Source of the DNA: an uncultured SAR86 cluster bacterium
GTDB lineage: Bacteria; Pseudomonadota; Gammaproteobacteria; Magnimaribacterales; D2472
Length of the DNA: 64,000 nucleotides
NCBI GenBank assembly: GCA_902582355.1
Contig: CACHRR010000001.1
Span: forward strand, 255,749 to 319,748
Direction of reading: 5' to 3'
Position numbers and translations under genes: made by a program. The notes below the pieces were generated by a model. It saw only the letters and a program-made list of their open reading frames with translations, had not been told where the DNA came from and ran no database searches. The stretch's first letter is position 1, and each line of letters starts with the position of its first letter. Shown piece after piece: positions 44,467-53,678 of the stretch.

Positions 44467-45461
44467 TGCATAAGATGCTTCACAGCATCTCTCTCAGACA
44501 CTAATTCGTCAATTGAAATCTGAAATTTTGACAAAGCGAATTCTGACAATGATAAATCTCTTTTGATTTCAATACTTCCATTTTCAAGTGTCATAAGCGG
44601 ATATCCACATATTAATCCCTCAGGAACACCATATGCTCCATCACTTGCAATTGCAGCGCTGAAACAATCTCCATGATCAGTTGGAGTTTCGCAAGCGATT
44701 ACAGTATCAATTGCTGCTTTTGCAGCAGAAGTTGCAGAAGATGCTCCTCTAGCATCAATAACAGCCTTACCTCTTTGCTGAACTGAGGGTAAAAAATCTG
44801 ACTCTATCCAGTTCATGTCGTTTATTAAGTCACTTCCTCTTTGACCAGAAATGAGAGCATTTTCAGAGTCTGGATACATAGTAGGACTATGATTACCCCA
44901 AATAATCATATTGGTAATCTCTGAAATATTTTTGTTAGTTTTTTTTGAAAGAATTGATTTTGCTCGATTTGAATCAAGCATTGTCATAGCCATCCATGTT
45001 TGAGAATTATTATTTGCAGCATTCTTTCCTATTAAGGCATTTGTATTAGCTGGATTTCCTACAACTAGAATCTTTGCGCCATCATTTCCATTTTTTCCAA
45101 TAGACTTTCCTTGGTCTACAAAAATACCACCATTTATGCTGAGCAGATCTGATCTTTCCTTGATTTTTTTACCGTTATATATAATGCCTCTGGGAATACT
45201 TCCTACTAATAGAAACCAATCTCCTTTAACAGACGCTTCCTCAAAGTTACTGGTATATGAAACCTCTCCCATATTTGGAAAATATGAATCTTCAAGTTCC
45301 ATTACTAAACCTTTTAACTTATCAACTACTTGTGGTATTTCTACTAGACATAAATCAACTGTTTTGTCACCAAAAGTTTTTCCATCTACCAATCTTGGTA
45401 TTAATGAATAAGCTATTTGACCAGCTGCACCTGTGACAACTACTTTTATTGTTGTATCCAT
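44463..45461 (-). CDS. mdh: Malate dehydrogenase (cytosolic-type, NAD-dependent)
   Basis: MDH oxidises malate to oxaloacetate. The 332-residue protein is of the type 2/cytosolic-like MDH group: VTGAAGQIAYSLIPRL at the nucleotide site, VVGNPANTNALI, the catalytic Asp and substrate Arg in MLDSNRA, the catalytic His in IIWGNHSPTMYPD, and VQQRGKAVIDARGASSATSA. The substrate loop between PRG (Arg91) and ER (Arg103) is about six residues longer than the usual RGPGMER and reads GIIYNGKKIKE. Both loop arginines are kept. It complements the TCA genes at 7-17 kb. Confidence 0.9.
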   Translation of the reverse strand: MDTTIKVVVTGAAGQIAYSLIPRLVDGKTFGDKTVDLCLVEIPQVVDKLKGLVMELEDSYFPNMGEVSYTSNFEEASVKGDWFLLVGSIPRGIIYNGKKIKERSDLLSINGGIFVDQGKSIGKNGNDGAKILVVGNPANTNALIGKNAANNNSQTWMAMTMLDSNRAKSILSKKTNKNISEITNMIIWGNHSPTMYPDSENALISGQRGSDLINDMNWIESDFLPSVQQRGKAVIDARGASSATSAAKAAIDTVIACETPTDHGDCFSAAIASDGAYGVPEGLICGYPLMTLENGSIEIKRDLSLSEFALSKFQISIDELVSERDAVKHLMQ

Positions 45462-45606
45462 TTTTTCCTTAATCTAAATTGTATATGATAATTATATTCC
45501 TAAATTAAAATGTAATCCTTAATTTTTATTTCATAGTATATAATTTTAATTTGCTTAAAATAATAACTGAATTCTTTATAAGCTTTCATTAATATTGGAG
45601 TTATGT

Positions 45607-46509
45607 ATGAATATTAAATTCGATGATAAAGTTGCTATTGTAACTGGCGCTGGTGGTGGTATTGGCAAACAACATGCTTTAGAGCTTGCTAAAAGAGGTG
45701 CAAAAGTTGTGGTCAATGATCTTGGAGGAAGTGTTGATGGAAGTGGAACAAGTGATGCTGCAGAGGCTGTTGTTGATGAAATTACTTCAAACGGCGGCGA
45801 AGCCATTGCCAATGGTGCTAGTGTAACTGATTTAGAAGCAGTTAAAGAAATGACTCAGCAGACAATTGATAAATGGGGACGAATAGATATTCTTGTAAAT
45901 AATGCAGGTATTTTAAGAGATAAGAGTTTTCATAAGGTAACACTAGATGATTTTAATCTAGTAATGGATGTTCATTTTCAAGGAACATTAAATTGTACAC
46001 ACACTATTTTTCCAATAATGAGAGAACAAGAGTACGGCAGAATTATCTTTACTAGTTCTTCTAGTGGTGTTTTTGGAAATTTTGGTCAAACAAATTATGG
46101 TTCTGCAAAAATGGCAATGGTAGGTCTTATGAATACGCTGAAGTTAGAAGGACAAAATAAAAATGTTTTCACAAACTCAATCACTCCTGTTGCATATACA
46201 AGAATGACAGAGGGACTAATCCCAGAGGATTTTGGTAAGAATTTACAACCAGAATTTATTACTCCAGCAGTCATTTATTTAGCAAGTGAAAATGCACCTA
46301 ATGGTGCAATTATAGCTGCTGGCGCTGGAGTGTTTTCAAGAATTTTTATTCATGAAACTATGGGTGTTTCACTTGGCATGGGTGAGGATATGACTCCTGA
46401 AAATATTCATGCAAACTGGGATAATATATCTGATATGACAGATGCTAGGGCTCTTCAAAATGGTGGAGAACAAACCCTCAAGTTTTTTGAATTAATAAAT
46501 AAAGAATAA
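45607..46509 (+). CDS. Short-chain dehydrogenase of the 17-beta-HSD4/multifunctional enzyme type 2 group
   Basis: The 300-residue protein is a classical SDR: cofactor motif VTGAGGGIGKQHALELAKRG, NNAGILRD, a catalytic Ser in FTSSSSGVFG, and YGSAKMA with the Tyr-Lys pair. The insertion NDLGGSVDGSG after the second strand is typical of the dehydrogenase domain of peroxisomal multifunctional enzyme type 2, which oxidises 3-hydroxyacyl-CoA. The hydratase and SCP2 domains are missing. Start at ATG 45607, preceded by TTGGAG; the TTG at 45595 is rejected. A role in lipid or steroid oxidation is inferred only. Confidence 0.82.
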   Translation: MNIKFDDKVAIVTGAGGGIGKQHALELAKRGAKVVVNDLGGSVDGSGTSDAAEAVVDEITSNGGEAIANGASVTDLEAVKEMTQQTIDKWGRIDILVNNAGILRDKSFHKVTLDDFNLVMDVHFQGTLNCTHTIFPIMREQEYGRIIFTSSSSGVFGNFGQTNYGSAKMAMVGLMNTLKLEGQNKNVFTNSITPVAYTRMTEGLIPEDFGKNLQPEFITPAVIYLASENAPNGAIIAAGAGVFSRIFIHETMGVSLGMGEDMTPENIHANWDNISDMTDARALQNGGEQTLKFFELINKE

Positions 46510-46512
46510 GAC

Positions 46513-47124
46513 TTGAAACTTTACTCTAGCAAACTTGCTCCTAGTCCATTAAAAGTCCTAATTTTTTTGGCTGAAAAAAATATCAAAGATATTGAAATTA
46601 TAAATTTAAATTTAGCTGAACTAGAACACAAAAAGCCTGAATATATGTCTATTGCTCCGAATTCTAGAGTGCCTGCTCTTCAGTTAGACGATGAGTCAGT
46701 TATTCTTGAAACAACTGCAATTTGTAGATATTTAGAATCAATGTATCCCGAACCAAATATGTTTGGTGAAACTCCTTCAGAGATTGCAATGATTGAGATG
46801 TGGTATTCACGAGTAACATACGAACTCTCAACCCCATTAGCACATGGCTTTAGGCATACACATCCACACATGAGTAAGATGGAGGATCAAAATAAAGAGT
46901 TTGGACTCTCTCAAAGAAATATTGGCGTAAGCGCTTTAGAAACATTCAACGAAATCATTGCTTCAAAAGAATTTATAACTTGTGATAAGTTCACATATGC
47001 AGATATTCAGATGGCTACTAACTTAAATTTTTTAGTTAGATTAAATAGACTTAATCTTAAAGATTACAAAAATCTAAATGACTATGTCACTCAGATTTTT
47101 GCAAGACCTAGCTTTTCAGTTTAA
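46513..47124 (+). CDS. Glutathione S-transferase family protein
   Basis: The 203-residue protein has the GST fold: an N-terminal thioredoxin-like domain (MKLYSSKLAPSPLKVLIFLA, IAPNSRVPALQLDD, and the glutathione-binding ETTAICRYLE) and a C-terminal helical domain (FTYADIQMATNL near the N-capping box). The start is a TTG at 46513, three bases after the SDR stop, so the two are likely cotranscribed. The substrate is unknown. Its stop is one base from the convergent nrdB end. Confidence 0.85.
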   Translation: MKLYSSKLAPSPLKVLIFLAEKNIKDIEIINLNLAELEHKKPEYMSIAPNSRVPALQLDDESVILETTAICRYLESMYPEPNMFGETPSEIAMIEMWYSRVTYELSTPLAHGFRHTHPHMSKMEDQNKEFGLSQRNIGVSALETFNEIIASKEFITCDKFTYADIQMATNLNFLVRLNRLNLKDYKNLNDYVTQIFARPSFSV

Positions 47125-47125
47125 T

Positions 47126-48385
47126 TTATTCCCAGTTAAGAGCACCACCAACTTGATATTCAGTAACTCTGGTTTCAAAAAAATTTTTCTCCTTTCTTAG
47201 ATCTATTATTTCTGACATCCAAGGGAAAGGATTAGTCACTCCTGTAAATTCTTCATCAAGCCCAAGTTGAGTTAATCTTCTATTTGCAATGAATTTTAGA
47301 TACTCTTCCATCATTGCAGCATTCATGCCTAAGACACCTCTAGGCATTGTGTCTCTTGCATATTGAATCTCAAGTTCTGTTCCCTCAAGTATCATTTGTG
47401 CAGCATCTGACTTCATTTGGTCGTCCCATAAATGAGGATTTTCAATTTTAATTTGATTTATAACATCAATACCAAAATTAACATGCATAGACTCATCTCT
47501 CAGGATATATTGAAATTGTTCGGCTGTGCCAGTCATTTTATTTCTTCTACCCATTGAAAGTATTTGAGTGAAACCGCAATAAAAAAAGATTCCTTCCAAA
47601 ACACAATAAAATGCGATCAAATTTTTTAATAATTGTTTATCTGTTTCTTCGGTTCCAGTTTTGAAGTCTGGATCAGAAATTTCTTGAGTATATTTTAGAC
47701 CCCATGACGCTTTTCTTGCTACACATGGAATTTCTCTATACATATTGAATATCTCACCCTCATCCATGCCAAGAGATTCAATACAATATTGATATGCATG
47801 AGTATGAATTGCTTCTTCGAGACTTTGTCTTAAGATATATTGTCTACATTCTGGATTAGTAATTAGTCTGTAAAGAGCAAGAACAAGATTATTTGCAACA
47901 AGTGAGTCTGCGGTAGAAAAGAAACCAAGATTTCTTTTTACGATAACTCTTTCATCCTCTGTTAATCCATCTTCAGACTTCCATAGGACTATATCATTAG
48001 TCATATTAATTTCTTGTGGCATCCAATGATTTGCGCTTCCATCTAGATATTTTTGCCACGCCCAGTCATATTTAAATGGTACAAGTTGATTTAGGTCAGC
48101 TTTGCAATTTATCATCATTTTTTGGTCTACTTGAACTCTCCCATTTGCCATCATTTCATCAAGTTCCTCAATACCAGCTGATTCGTCTAGTTCATTGACA
48201 GCTTTTCTTGCTGCTTCAGCCCTAGAACTTTCACCAATGTTACTTGATTTATTCAATACTGCAGACTCAGCTGGTTGAGGAGGTTCCGTTTGTTTAATTT
48301 CAGTTGCTCGCGTTTCTGTAGTCACGTTTTGTGTTACAGGCGGCACTGCTTTTTCTTCTTTTTCGTATTCATCCCAATTTAACAT
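47126..48385 (-). CDS. nrdB: Ribonucleoside-diphosphate reductase beta subunit, class Ia
   Basis: NrdB houses the di-iron tyrosyl radical that drives NrdA. The 419 residues match the Pseudomonas-type NrdB (about 415). Iron ligands are in [13 protein letters not shown], whose first tyrosine (HAY) occupies the radical position, and in [15 protein letters not shown] proline/threonine-rich N-terminal extension of about 75 residues precedes the core. The C-terminus ends VGGALNWE, fitting the NrdA-binding tail. It follows nrdA after 18 bases with its own AGG-type site. Confidence 0.96.
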   Translation of the reverse strand: MLNWDEYEKEEKAVPPVTQNVTTETRATEIKQTEPPQPAESAVLNKSSNIGESSRAEAARKAVNELDESAGIEELDEMMANGRVQVDQKMMINCKADLNQLVPFKYDWAWQKYLDGSANHWMPQEINMTNDIVLWKSEDGLTEDERVIVKRNLGFFSTADSLVANNLVLALYRLITNPECRQYILRQSLEEAIHTHAYQYCIESLGMDEGEIFNMYREIPCVARKASWGLKYTQEISDPDFKTGTEETDKQLLKNLIAFYCVLEGIFFYCGFTQILSMGRRNKMTGTAEQFQYILRDESMHVNFGIDVINQIKIENPHLWDDQMKSDAAQMILEGTELEIQYARDTMPRGVLGMNAAMMEEYLKFIANRRLTQLGLDEEFTGVTNPFPWMSEIIDLRKEKNFFETRVTEYQVGGALNWE

Positions 48386-48403
48386 ATTTTTTCTCCATTT
48401 AAA

Positions 48404-51277
48404 TTACTGACATGCTTCACAATCTGGATCATCCAGTGAGCAAGCCTCAGGAATTGGTGCAGCTGCTCCAAGCTCCTGTTTAGTATCCTGACTTACATCA
48501 GAACTTACTGCGTTAAGTTTTCCTTGTTGTACTGTAGATTTTTCAGTTGATGTTGCCGCTATCGACCTCAGATAGTATGTGGTTTTTAGACCGGAATACC
48601 AGGCCATTCTATAGGTAATGTCTAATTTTTTTCCATCAGCATTTCCAATATAAAGATTTAAAGACTGAGCTTGATCAATCCATTTTTGTCTTCTACTTGC
48701 TGACTCAACTATGTATCTTGGTTCGACCTCAAAAGCTGTTGAAAATAGTTTTTTAATATCATCTGGAATTCTTGAAATCTCAGATAAACTACCTTCAAAA
48801 TATTTTAAATCATTTATCATCACATCATCCCAAAGGTCAATTTCTTTTAATTTCTTTACAAGATGAGGGTTTACAATTGTAAATTCTCCAGAAAGATTAG
48901 ATTTAACATACAAATTTTGATATGTTGGCTCAATTGATTGTGTAACTCCAGTAATATTAGAAATTGTAGCTGTCGGTGCAATTGCCATCACATTAGAGTT
49001 TCTCATCCCATCTTTGATTACTTTCTTCCTTAGAGTTTTCCAATCCAGTGTTTCAGACCTATCAACATTTAAGTATTCACTACCTCTGTTCTCTGAGAGA
49101 ATTTCCAATGAATCTTTTGGTAAAATACCTTTACTCCACAAAGAACCTTCAAAAGATTCGTATGCTCCTCTTTCTTTTGCTAGTTCTGTTGAAGCATATA
49201 TTGCGTTATAACTTATGAGCTCCATACTCCTGTCAGCAAACTCAACTGCCTCATCACTGCAGTAGGGAATATTTTGAATATATAATGCATCTTGGAAACC
49301 CATCAAGCCCAGACCGATAGGCCTATGCTTTAAATTAGAATTTTTAGCTGTATCAACTGAGTAATAATTTATATTTATAACATTATCAAGCATTCTAATT
49401 GCTGTTGAGACTGTTTGCTTGATTTTATCTTCGTCTAAACTGCCGTCTTTCATATGATTTGCTAAATTCACAGAGCCTAAATTGCACACCGCTATTTCAT
49501 CATTTGCGCTAGTATTTAATGTTATTTCAGTACAAAGATTTGACGAATGTACAACACCGCTGTGCTGTTGTGGCGATCTTAGATTACAAGAATCTTTGAA
49601 AGTTATCCATGGGTGTCCAGTTTCGAATAGCATTGTTAACATTTTTCTCCATAACTCTTTTGCTGGAACAGATTTGTGTTGATCAATTTCTCCATTCATG
49701 GCTTTTCTCTCATATTCTTCATATTTTTCTTCAAAGTTTTTTCCTATTAAGTCGTGAAGTTCAGGTGCTTCGCCCGGAGAAAAAAGTGTCCAATCTTTAT
49801 CTTGTTCAACTCTTTTCATAAATAAATCTGGTACCCAATTTGCAGTATTCATATCATGCGTTCTTCTTCTTTCATCTCCTGTGTTTTTTCTTAATTCTAA
49901 GAACTCTTCTATATCTAAATGCCATGTTTCTAAATATCCACACATTGCTCCTTTTCTTTTACCGCCTTGATTTACAGCAACCGCAGTATCATTTGCAACT
50001 TTTAGAAAAGGAACGACACCCTGACTTTTTCCATTTGTACCCTTAATGTAGGAATTCATTGCTCTTACTGGTGTCCAATCATTTCCAAGACCTCCCGCCC
50101 ATTTAGACAGTAAGGCATTGTCCTTCATTGCAGAAAATATCCCATCTAAATCATCAGGGATAGTTGTTAAGTAACAAGAAGAGAGCTGAGGTCTTTTAGT
50201 CCCAGAATTGAATAAAGTAGGGGTTGAACTCATATAATCAAAACTTGACAGTAATCTGTAGAATTCTATTGCTCTTTCTTCTTTATTATCTTCTTCTAGC
50301 GCTAATCCCATAGAAACTCTCATAAAGAATACTTGTGGAAGCTCATATCTAATGTTATTTGAGTGTATAAAGTATCTATCATATAAAGTTTGTAGACCCA
50401 AGTAAGTAAATTGGTTATCTCTACTATAATCTATGGCTTTACCAAGCATTTCAAGATCAAATTTCTTTAAATCTGGATTTAAAATTTCTAGCTCAATACC
50501 TTTATCAATATATTTTTTAAATGCTTTTGGATAGTAATCTTTCATCTCTTCATAGGTTGATTCTTCTGCAATATCTAAAAAGTTTAAAGCTTCGCTTCTT
50601 ATTTGATCCATTAATATCCTTGCGGTGACAAAAGAGTAATTCGGTTCTTTTTCTACCTTTGTTCTTGCAGACATAACAAGACTAGTTCTCATGTCAGATA
50701 TTGATACACCATCATAAAGATTTTTAAGAGCCTCATCCAAAACCTCATCTATTGAAACTTCTTCAAGGTTTGCGCAGGCATCATTTATAAGCATTGCAAC
50801 TTTTTCTACATTTAAGGGAACCTTTGTCCCATCATTTTTTGTGATGTTTATAGTTGGGGTGTTTGGTAAATCTATTTCAAGAACTTCTTTTTTTCTTTCT
50901 TGAGTCCTTTCAGCCCTATATAAAATATAGCTTTTGGCAACATCTAGCTCTTCTGATCGCATCAATTGAAGTTCAACCTGATCTTGTATTTCTTCGATAT
51001 GAAGTGTTCCACCAGATGGCATTCTTCTTTTAAAAACCTCAACAATATTTTCTGTCAGCTCGTTCACTTTTTTGTGAATTCTTTCGCTTGCCGCAGCATT
51101 ACCCGATTCAACTGCCAAGAAGGCTTTGGTGATTGCTACTTTAATTTTATCATCTTCAAATGCAACAACTTTTCCATTTCTTTTAATAACCCTTAATTTG
51201 CCAGGTGCTGTCGTTTCTACTTCAATTATTGTTGTTTGTTTGTGTTTTATGCCTTTCTTTTCTTGTTGTACTTCCAT
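48404..51277 (-). CDS. nrdA: Ribonucleoside-diphosphate reductase alpha subunit, class Ia, two ATP-cones
   Basis: NrdA reduces NDPs to dNDPs. The 957 residues are longer than E. coli (761) because of two N-terminal ATP-cone segments (about 27-118 and 143-225), as in Pseudomonas aeruginosa; the first, with LRVIKRNGKVVAFEDDKI, looks intact. Active-site cysteines are in LSSCYLTTIPDDLDG, SSNLCTEITLN and AVCNLGSVNLANH, the radical-transfer Tyr pair in KTTYYLRSIAATSTEKS, and the C-terminal redox cysteines in CSLDDPDCEACQ. Expression is probably set by the NrdR/DnaA region at 51.38-51.52 kb. Confidence 0.97.
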   Translation of the reverse strand: MEVQQEKKGIKHKQTTIIEVETTAPGKLRVIKRNGKVVAFEDDKIKVAITKAFLAVESGNAAASERIHKKVNELTENIVEVFKRRMPSGGTLHIEEIQDQVELQLMRSEELDVAKSYILYRAERTQERKKEVLEIDLPNTPTINITKNDGTKVPLNVEKVAMLINDACANLEEVSIDEVLDEALKNLYDGVSISDMRTSLVMSARTKVEKEPNYSFVTARILMDQIRSEALNFLDIAEESTYEEMKDYYPKAFKKYIDKGIELEILNPDLKKFDLEMLGKAIDYSRDNQFTYLGLQTLYDRYFIHSNNIRYELPQVFFMRVSMGLALEEDNKEERAIEFYRLLSSFDYMSSTPTLFNSGTKRPQLSSCYLTTIPDDLDGIFSAMKDNALLSKWAGGLGNDWTPVRAMNSYIKGTNGKSQGVVPFLKVANDTAVAVNQGGKRKGAMCGYLETWHLDIEEFLELRKNTGDERRRTHDMNTANWVPDLFMKRVEQDKDWTLFSPGEAPELHDLIGKNFEEKYEEYERKAMNGEIDQHKSVPAKELWRKMLTMLFETGHPWITFKDSCNLRSPQQHSGVVHSSNLCTEITLNTSANDEIAVCNLGSVNLANHMKDGSLDEDKIKQTVSTAIRMLDNVININYYSVDTAKNSNLKHRPIGLGLMGFQDALYIQNIPYCSDEAVEFADRSMELISYNAIYASTELAKERGAYESFEGSLWSKGILPKDSLEILSENRGSEYLNVDRSETLDWKTLRKKVIKDGMRNSNVMAIAPTATISNITGVTQSIEPTYQNLYVKSNLSGEFTIVNPHLVKKLKEIDLWDDVMINDLKYFEGSLSEISRIPDDIKKLFSTAFEVEPRYIVESASRRQKWIDQAQSLNLYIGNADGKKLDITYRMAWYSGLKTTYYLRSIAATSTEKSTVQQGKLNAVSSDVSQDTKQELGAAAPIPEACSLDDPDCEACQ

Positions 51278-51384
51278 TTTTGTTTTAGTCCGCTCTCTAT
51301 TTACTCAATTGAGTTTATTCTCTGTGAATATTTTGGAAAAATTAAATTGTGTCTGCAGTAACCTAAAGTTTTCTCCTATAGAAT

Positions 51385-51412
51385 AATATACTTATTGTGG
51401 ACAAAGAATCAA
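51385..51412 (-). promoter_or_regulatory. Likely nrdAB promoter
   Basis: Read on the minus strand: TTGATT, 16 bases, TATATT, about 110 bases before the nrdA start. The hexamers match sigma-70 consensus at four to five positions each. The first NrdR box begins nine bases upstream of the -35, and a DnaA-box-like sequence lies in the spacer. Confidence 0.6.
51396..51404 (-). promoter_or_regulatory. DnaA-box-like sequence in the nrdA promoter
   Basis: On the minus strand it reads TTGTCCACA, one base from the consensus TTATCCACA. It lies between the proposed -35 and -10 of nrdA. In E. coli, nrdAB is controlled by DnaA. Confidence 0.5.
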
Positions 51413-51420
51413 GCATAAAA

Positions 51421-51467
51421 ACACAATATATTGTGACAATTTCATTTTTTTACACAATATCATGTAT
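51421..51467. promoter_or_regulatory. Pair of NrdR boxes upstream of nrdAB
   Basis: ACACAATATATTGTGA at 51421-51436 matches the NrdR box consensus (ACACwATATATwGTGT) at 15 of 16 positions; ACACAATATCATGTAT at 51452-51467 is a weaker second box. Their starts are 31 bases apart, about three helical turns, the usual spacing of NrdR operators. NrdR represses ribonucleotide reductase genes when dATP is high. Confidence 0.88.
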
Positions 51468-51486
51468 AAATCGTGTTTTTTTACTG

Positions 51487-51516
51487 TTGGCAATCAGTTA
51501 ATAAATTGTGGATAAT
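51487..51516 (+). promoter_or_regulatory. Likely glpK promoter
   Basis: TTGGCA, 18 bases, GATAAT on the plus strand, ending 19 bases before the glpK ATG. The leader would be very short but still includes the GGAGA ribosome binding site. The -10 overlaps a perfect DnaA box. Confidence 0.45.
51507..51515 (-). promoter_or_regulatory. Perfect DnaA box between nrdA and glpK
   Basis: The minus strand reads TTATCCACA, an exact R-type DnaA box. It lies about 230 bases upstream of nrdA and within the proposed glpK promoter. Confidence 0.7.
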
Positions 51517-51535
51517 TAATAAATGGAGAAATAAT

Positions 51536-52996
51536 ATGAAAAATTTTTTATCTATAGATCAAGGTACAACTAGCTCGAGAGCTATAATATTTGATGAAAA
51601 TTTAAGAAAATTAAGCGATTCTCAAAAAGAATATAATTTAAGCTATCCAAAAGATGGATGGGTTGAATTAAACCCAAAAAATATCTTAAAAAGTGTTCAA
51701 GAAACTGTCTCAAACGTTTTAAAGAATAATTTGGATATTGAAGCATGCGGCATAACTAATCAAAGAGAAACGACAGTTGTATGGTCAAAATCATCTGGCG
51801 AGCCAATTTACCCTGCAATTGTTTGGCAGGATCGAAGGACAAGTGAATTTTGTGATCAACTAAAAAAAGATGGAAACGAAAAAAAAATCAAAGACAAAAC
51901 AGGTCTTTTACTTGATCCGTATTTTTCAGCATCGAAAATAAAATGGATTTTAGACAATGTAAGTGGAGCTAGAGCAATGGCAAAAAACGGAGACTTATTA
52001 TTTGGAACGATAGACACTTATTTAATATATAAATTAACTGAAGAAAAAAATCATTTGACTGATGTTACTAACGCATCAAGAACATCACTTTTTAATATTA
52101 AAACAATGGATTGGGATGATGGGCTTTTAGAGATATTTGATATTCCTAGAAATATGTTACCAAAAGTAATAAGCTCAGATGGTTTTTTTGGAACCTTAAA
52201 AATAGAAAAAAAAATAATTCCTATAAGAGGAGTTATTGGAGATCAACAAGCGGCTTTGGTTGGACAAGGATGCTTTAAATATGGAGATATTAAGTCTACC
52301 TATGGAACTGGTTGTTTTATAATGGTTAATACAGAAGAAAAACCTATTTATGCAGAAGAAGGGCTATTAACAACGATAGCATACAAATTTAAAGGAAAAA
52401 CTCATTACGCTATTGAAGGAAGCATTTATTCTTCAGGAAATATTATTAAGTGGCTAAGAGACAAAATGAAATTTTTTTCTACAGCAAAAGAAAGTGAAAA
52501 ATTTCTTTCAAAGAATGGAAACTCTAACAATGTATATTTTTTACCTGCTTTCAATGGTCTTGGTGCTCCATTTTGGGATTCAAATATAAGAGGTGGATTT
52601 TATGGACTTACACAAGACTCTTCTGTAGATGACATTGTAACTTCATGTTTTATGTCTATTGCTTTTCAAACAAAGGAAATAGCTTCAATCCTTAATAAGT
52701 ATAATATTTCAATTAAAAATCTTTTAGTTGATGGCGGTATGGTTGAAAATGATACATTTTGTCAAATGTTATCCGACACCTTATTAGTTAGCATCATTAG
52801 ACCAGATAATGTTGAATCTACTGCTTTAGGAGCTTGTAAGGTATCAATGCTTGGGTCTGGAATTGAAATGCCTAGTAATAAATCTATTAAATCAAAAGCT
52901 TTTACGGTCAACGAAGATAATATAGAAAGTTTTGTTAATAATTATAGAAATTGGTCAAAATATGTCGCTGACTCATTGAGCAGTGTCAAAGGATAA
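51536..52996 (+). CDS. glpK: Glycerol kinase
   Basis: GlpK phosphorylates glycerol to glycerol-3-phosphate. I choose the ATG at 51536, which follows TGGAGAAATAAT and gives the canonical start MKNFLSIDQGTTSSRAIIFD; the longer frame from 51473 runs through the promoter region. FGGY-kinase features are GITNQRETTVVW, YPAIVWQDRRTSEFC, GVIGDQQAALVGQGCF and DGGMVENDTFCQML. About 486 residues, shorter by around 15 than E. coli. No glpF or glpD is adjacent. Its end overlaps the convergent ABC gene by 11 bases. Confidence 0.95.
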   Translation: MKNFLSIDQGTTSSRAIIFDENLRKLSDSQKEYNLSYPKDGWVELNPKNILKSVQETVSNVLKNNLDIEACGITNQRETTVVWSKSSGEPIYPAIVWQDRRTSEFCDQLKKDGNEKKIKDKTGLLLDPYFSASKIKWILDNVSGARAMAKNGDLLFGTIDTYLIYKLTEEKNHLTDVTNASRTSLFNIKTMDWDDGLLEIFDIPRNMLPKVISSDGFFGTLKIEKKIIPIRGVIGDQQAALVGQGCFKYGDIKSTYGTGCFIMVNTEEKPIYAEEGLLTTIAYKFKGKTHYAIEGSIYSSGNIIKWLRDKMKFFSTAKESEKFLSKNGNSNNVYFLPAFNGLGAPFWDSNIRGGFYGLTQDSSVDDIVTSCFMSIAFQTKEIASILNKYNISIKNLLVDGGMVENDTFCQMLSDTLLVSIIRPDNVESTALGACKVSMLGSGIEMPSNKSIKSKAFTVNEDNIESFVNNYRNWSKYVADSLSSVKG

Positions 52997-53600
52997 CTTT
53001 TTTCACCTTATCAAAACTCTCTAATCGAGCATGATCATGAGTTGCTATCAAACAAGGTATTTCCATTAGATTAATTTCATTTGTTATAAGTTTAATAACA
53101 TTATTAGTATTTACTGTATCAAGGTTAGAAAATGGTTCATCTAAAATCAATAAACTGGGATTACGCATTATTGCTCTGGCAATTGAAACCCTTTGTTGTT
53201 GTCCACCAGAGAGCTCAAATGGCATTTTCTCTATATGCTCTTTCAGATTTAAACTTTTTAATAAATTATCTAAATACTTTTCGTCCTTGATAGCTGCATA
53301 GGTGATATTTTTTTTTACGTTAATATGAGGAAATAAACCAAAATCTTGAAAAACATATCCAATATTTCTATTTTCAGGTGCTAAAAATGTTGTAGGGTTA
53401 TTAAAATAAACTCCGTTGCAAATTATTTCTCCTGAATTAGGTTTAATTAAACCTGCAATAATATTAAATAATGAAGATTTTCCAGAACCGCTATCTCCAA
53501 CAACATAACCAATTTCTTTATTATTGATTATGAAGCTTAAATCTTTAATCAAAAAGCTATTGTCATGTGAAAAATTTAAATTCTGTACTTCAAAAGACAT
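52986..53600 (-). CDS. Orphan ABC transporter ATP-binding protein (FbpC/PotA-like)
   Basis: The 204-residue protein has a complete ABC ATPase core: Walker A GDSGSGKSSLFNIIAG, Q-loop VFQDFGLFPHINV, signature LSGGQQQRVSIARAI, Walker B LLILDEPFSNLD and a switch histidine in ATHDHARLE. It ends soon after, lacking the regulatory C-terminal domain of PotA or FbpC. The ATG at 53600 is preferred; a TTG at 53624 is also in frame. No permease or binding protein is nearby, so the substrate cannot be inferred; iron, thiamine or other small solutes are family options. Confidence 0.85.
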   Translation of the reverse strand: MSFEVQNLNFSHDNSFLIKDLSFIINNKEIGYVVGDSGSGKSSLFNIIAGLIKPNSGEIICNGVYFNNPTTFLAPENRNIGYVFQDFGLFPHINVKKNITYAAIKDEKYLDNLLKSLNLKEHIEKMPFELSGGQQQRVSIARAIMRNPSLLILDEPFSNLDTVNTNNVIKLITNEINLMEIPCLIATHDHARLESFDKVKKVIL

Positions 53601-53678
53601 AGCGTCCAGAGTAATATATTCCAATTTTATATATAATGCTTCTATTTTTTATAAGGTTTCTCATTTATTCTAATTATC

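Noticed and set aside
51473..51535. Longer glpK start
   Set aside because: This stretch holds the promoter and a DnaA box; the ATG at 51536 has a good ribosome binding site and gives the standard GlpK N-terminus.
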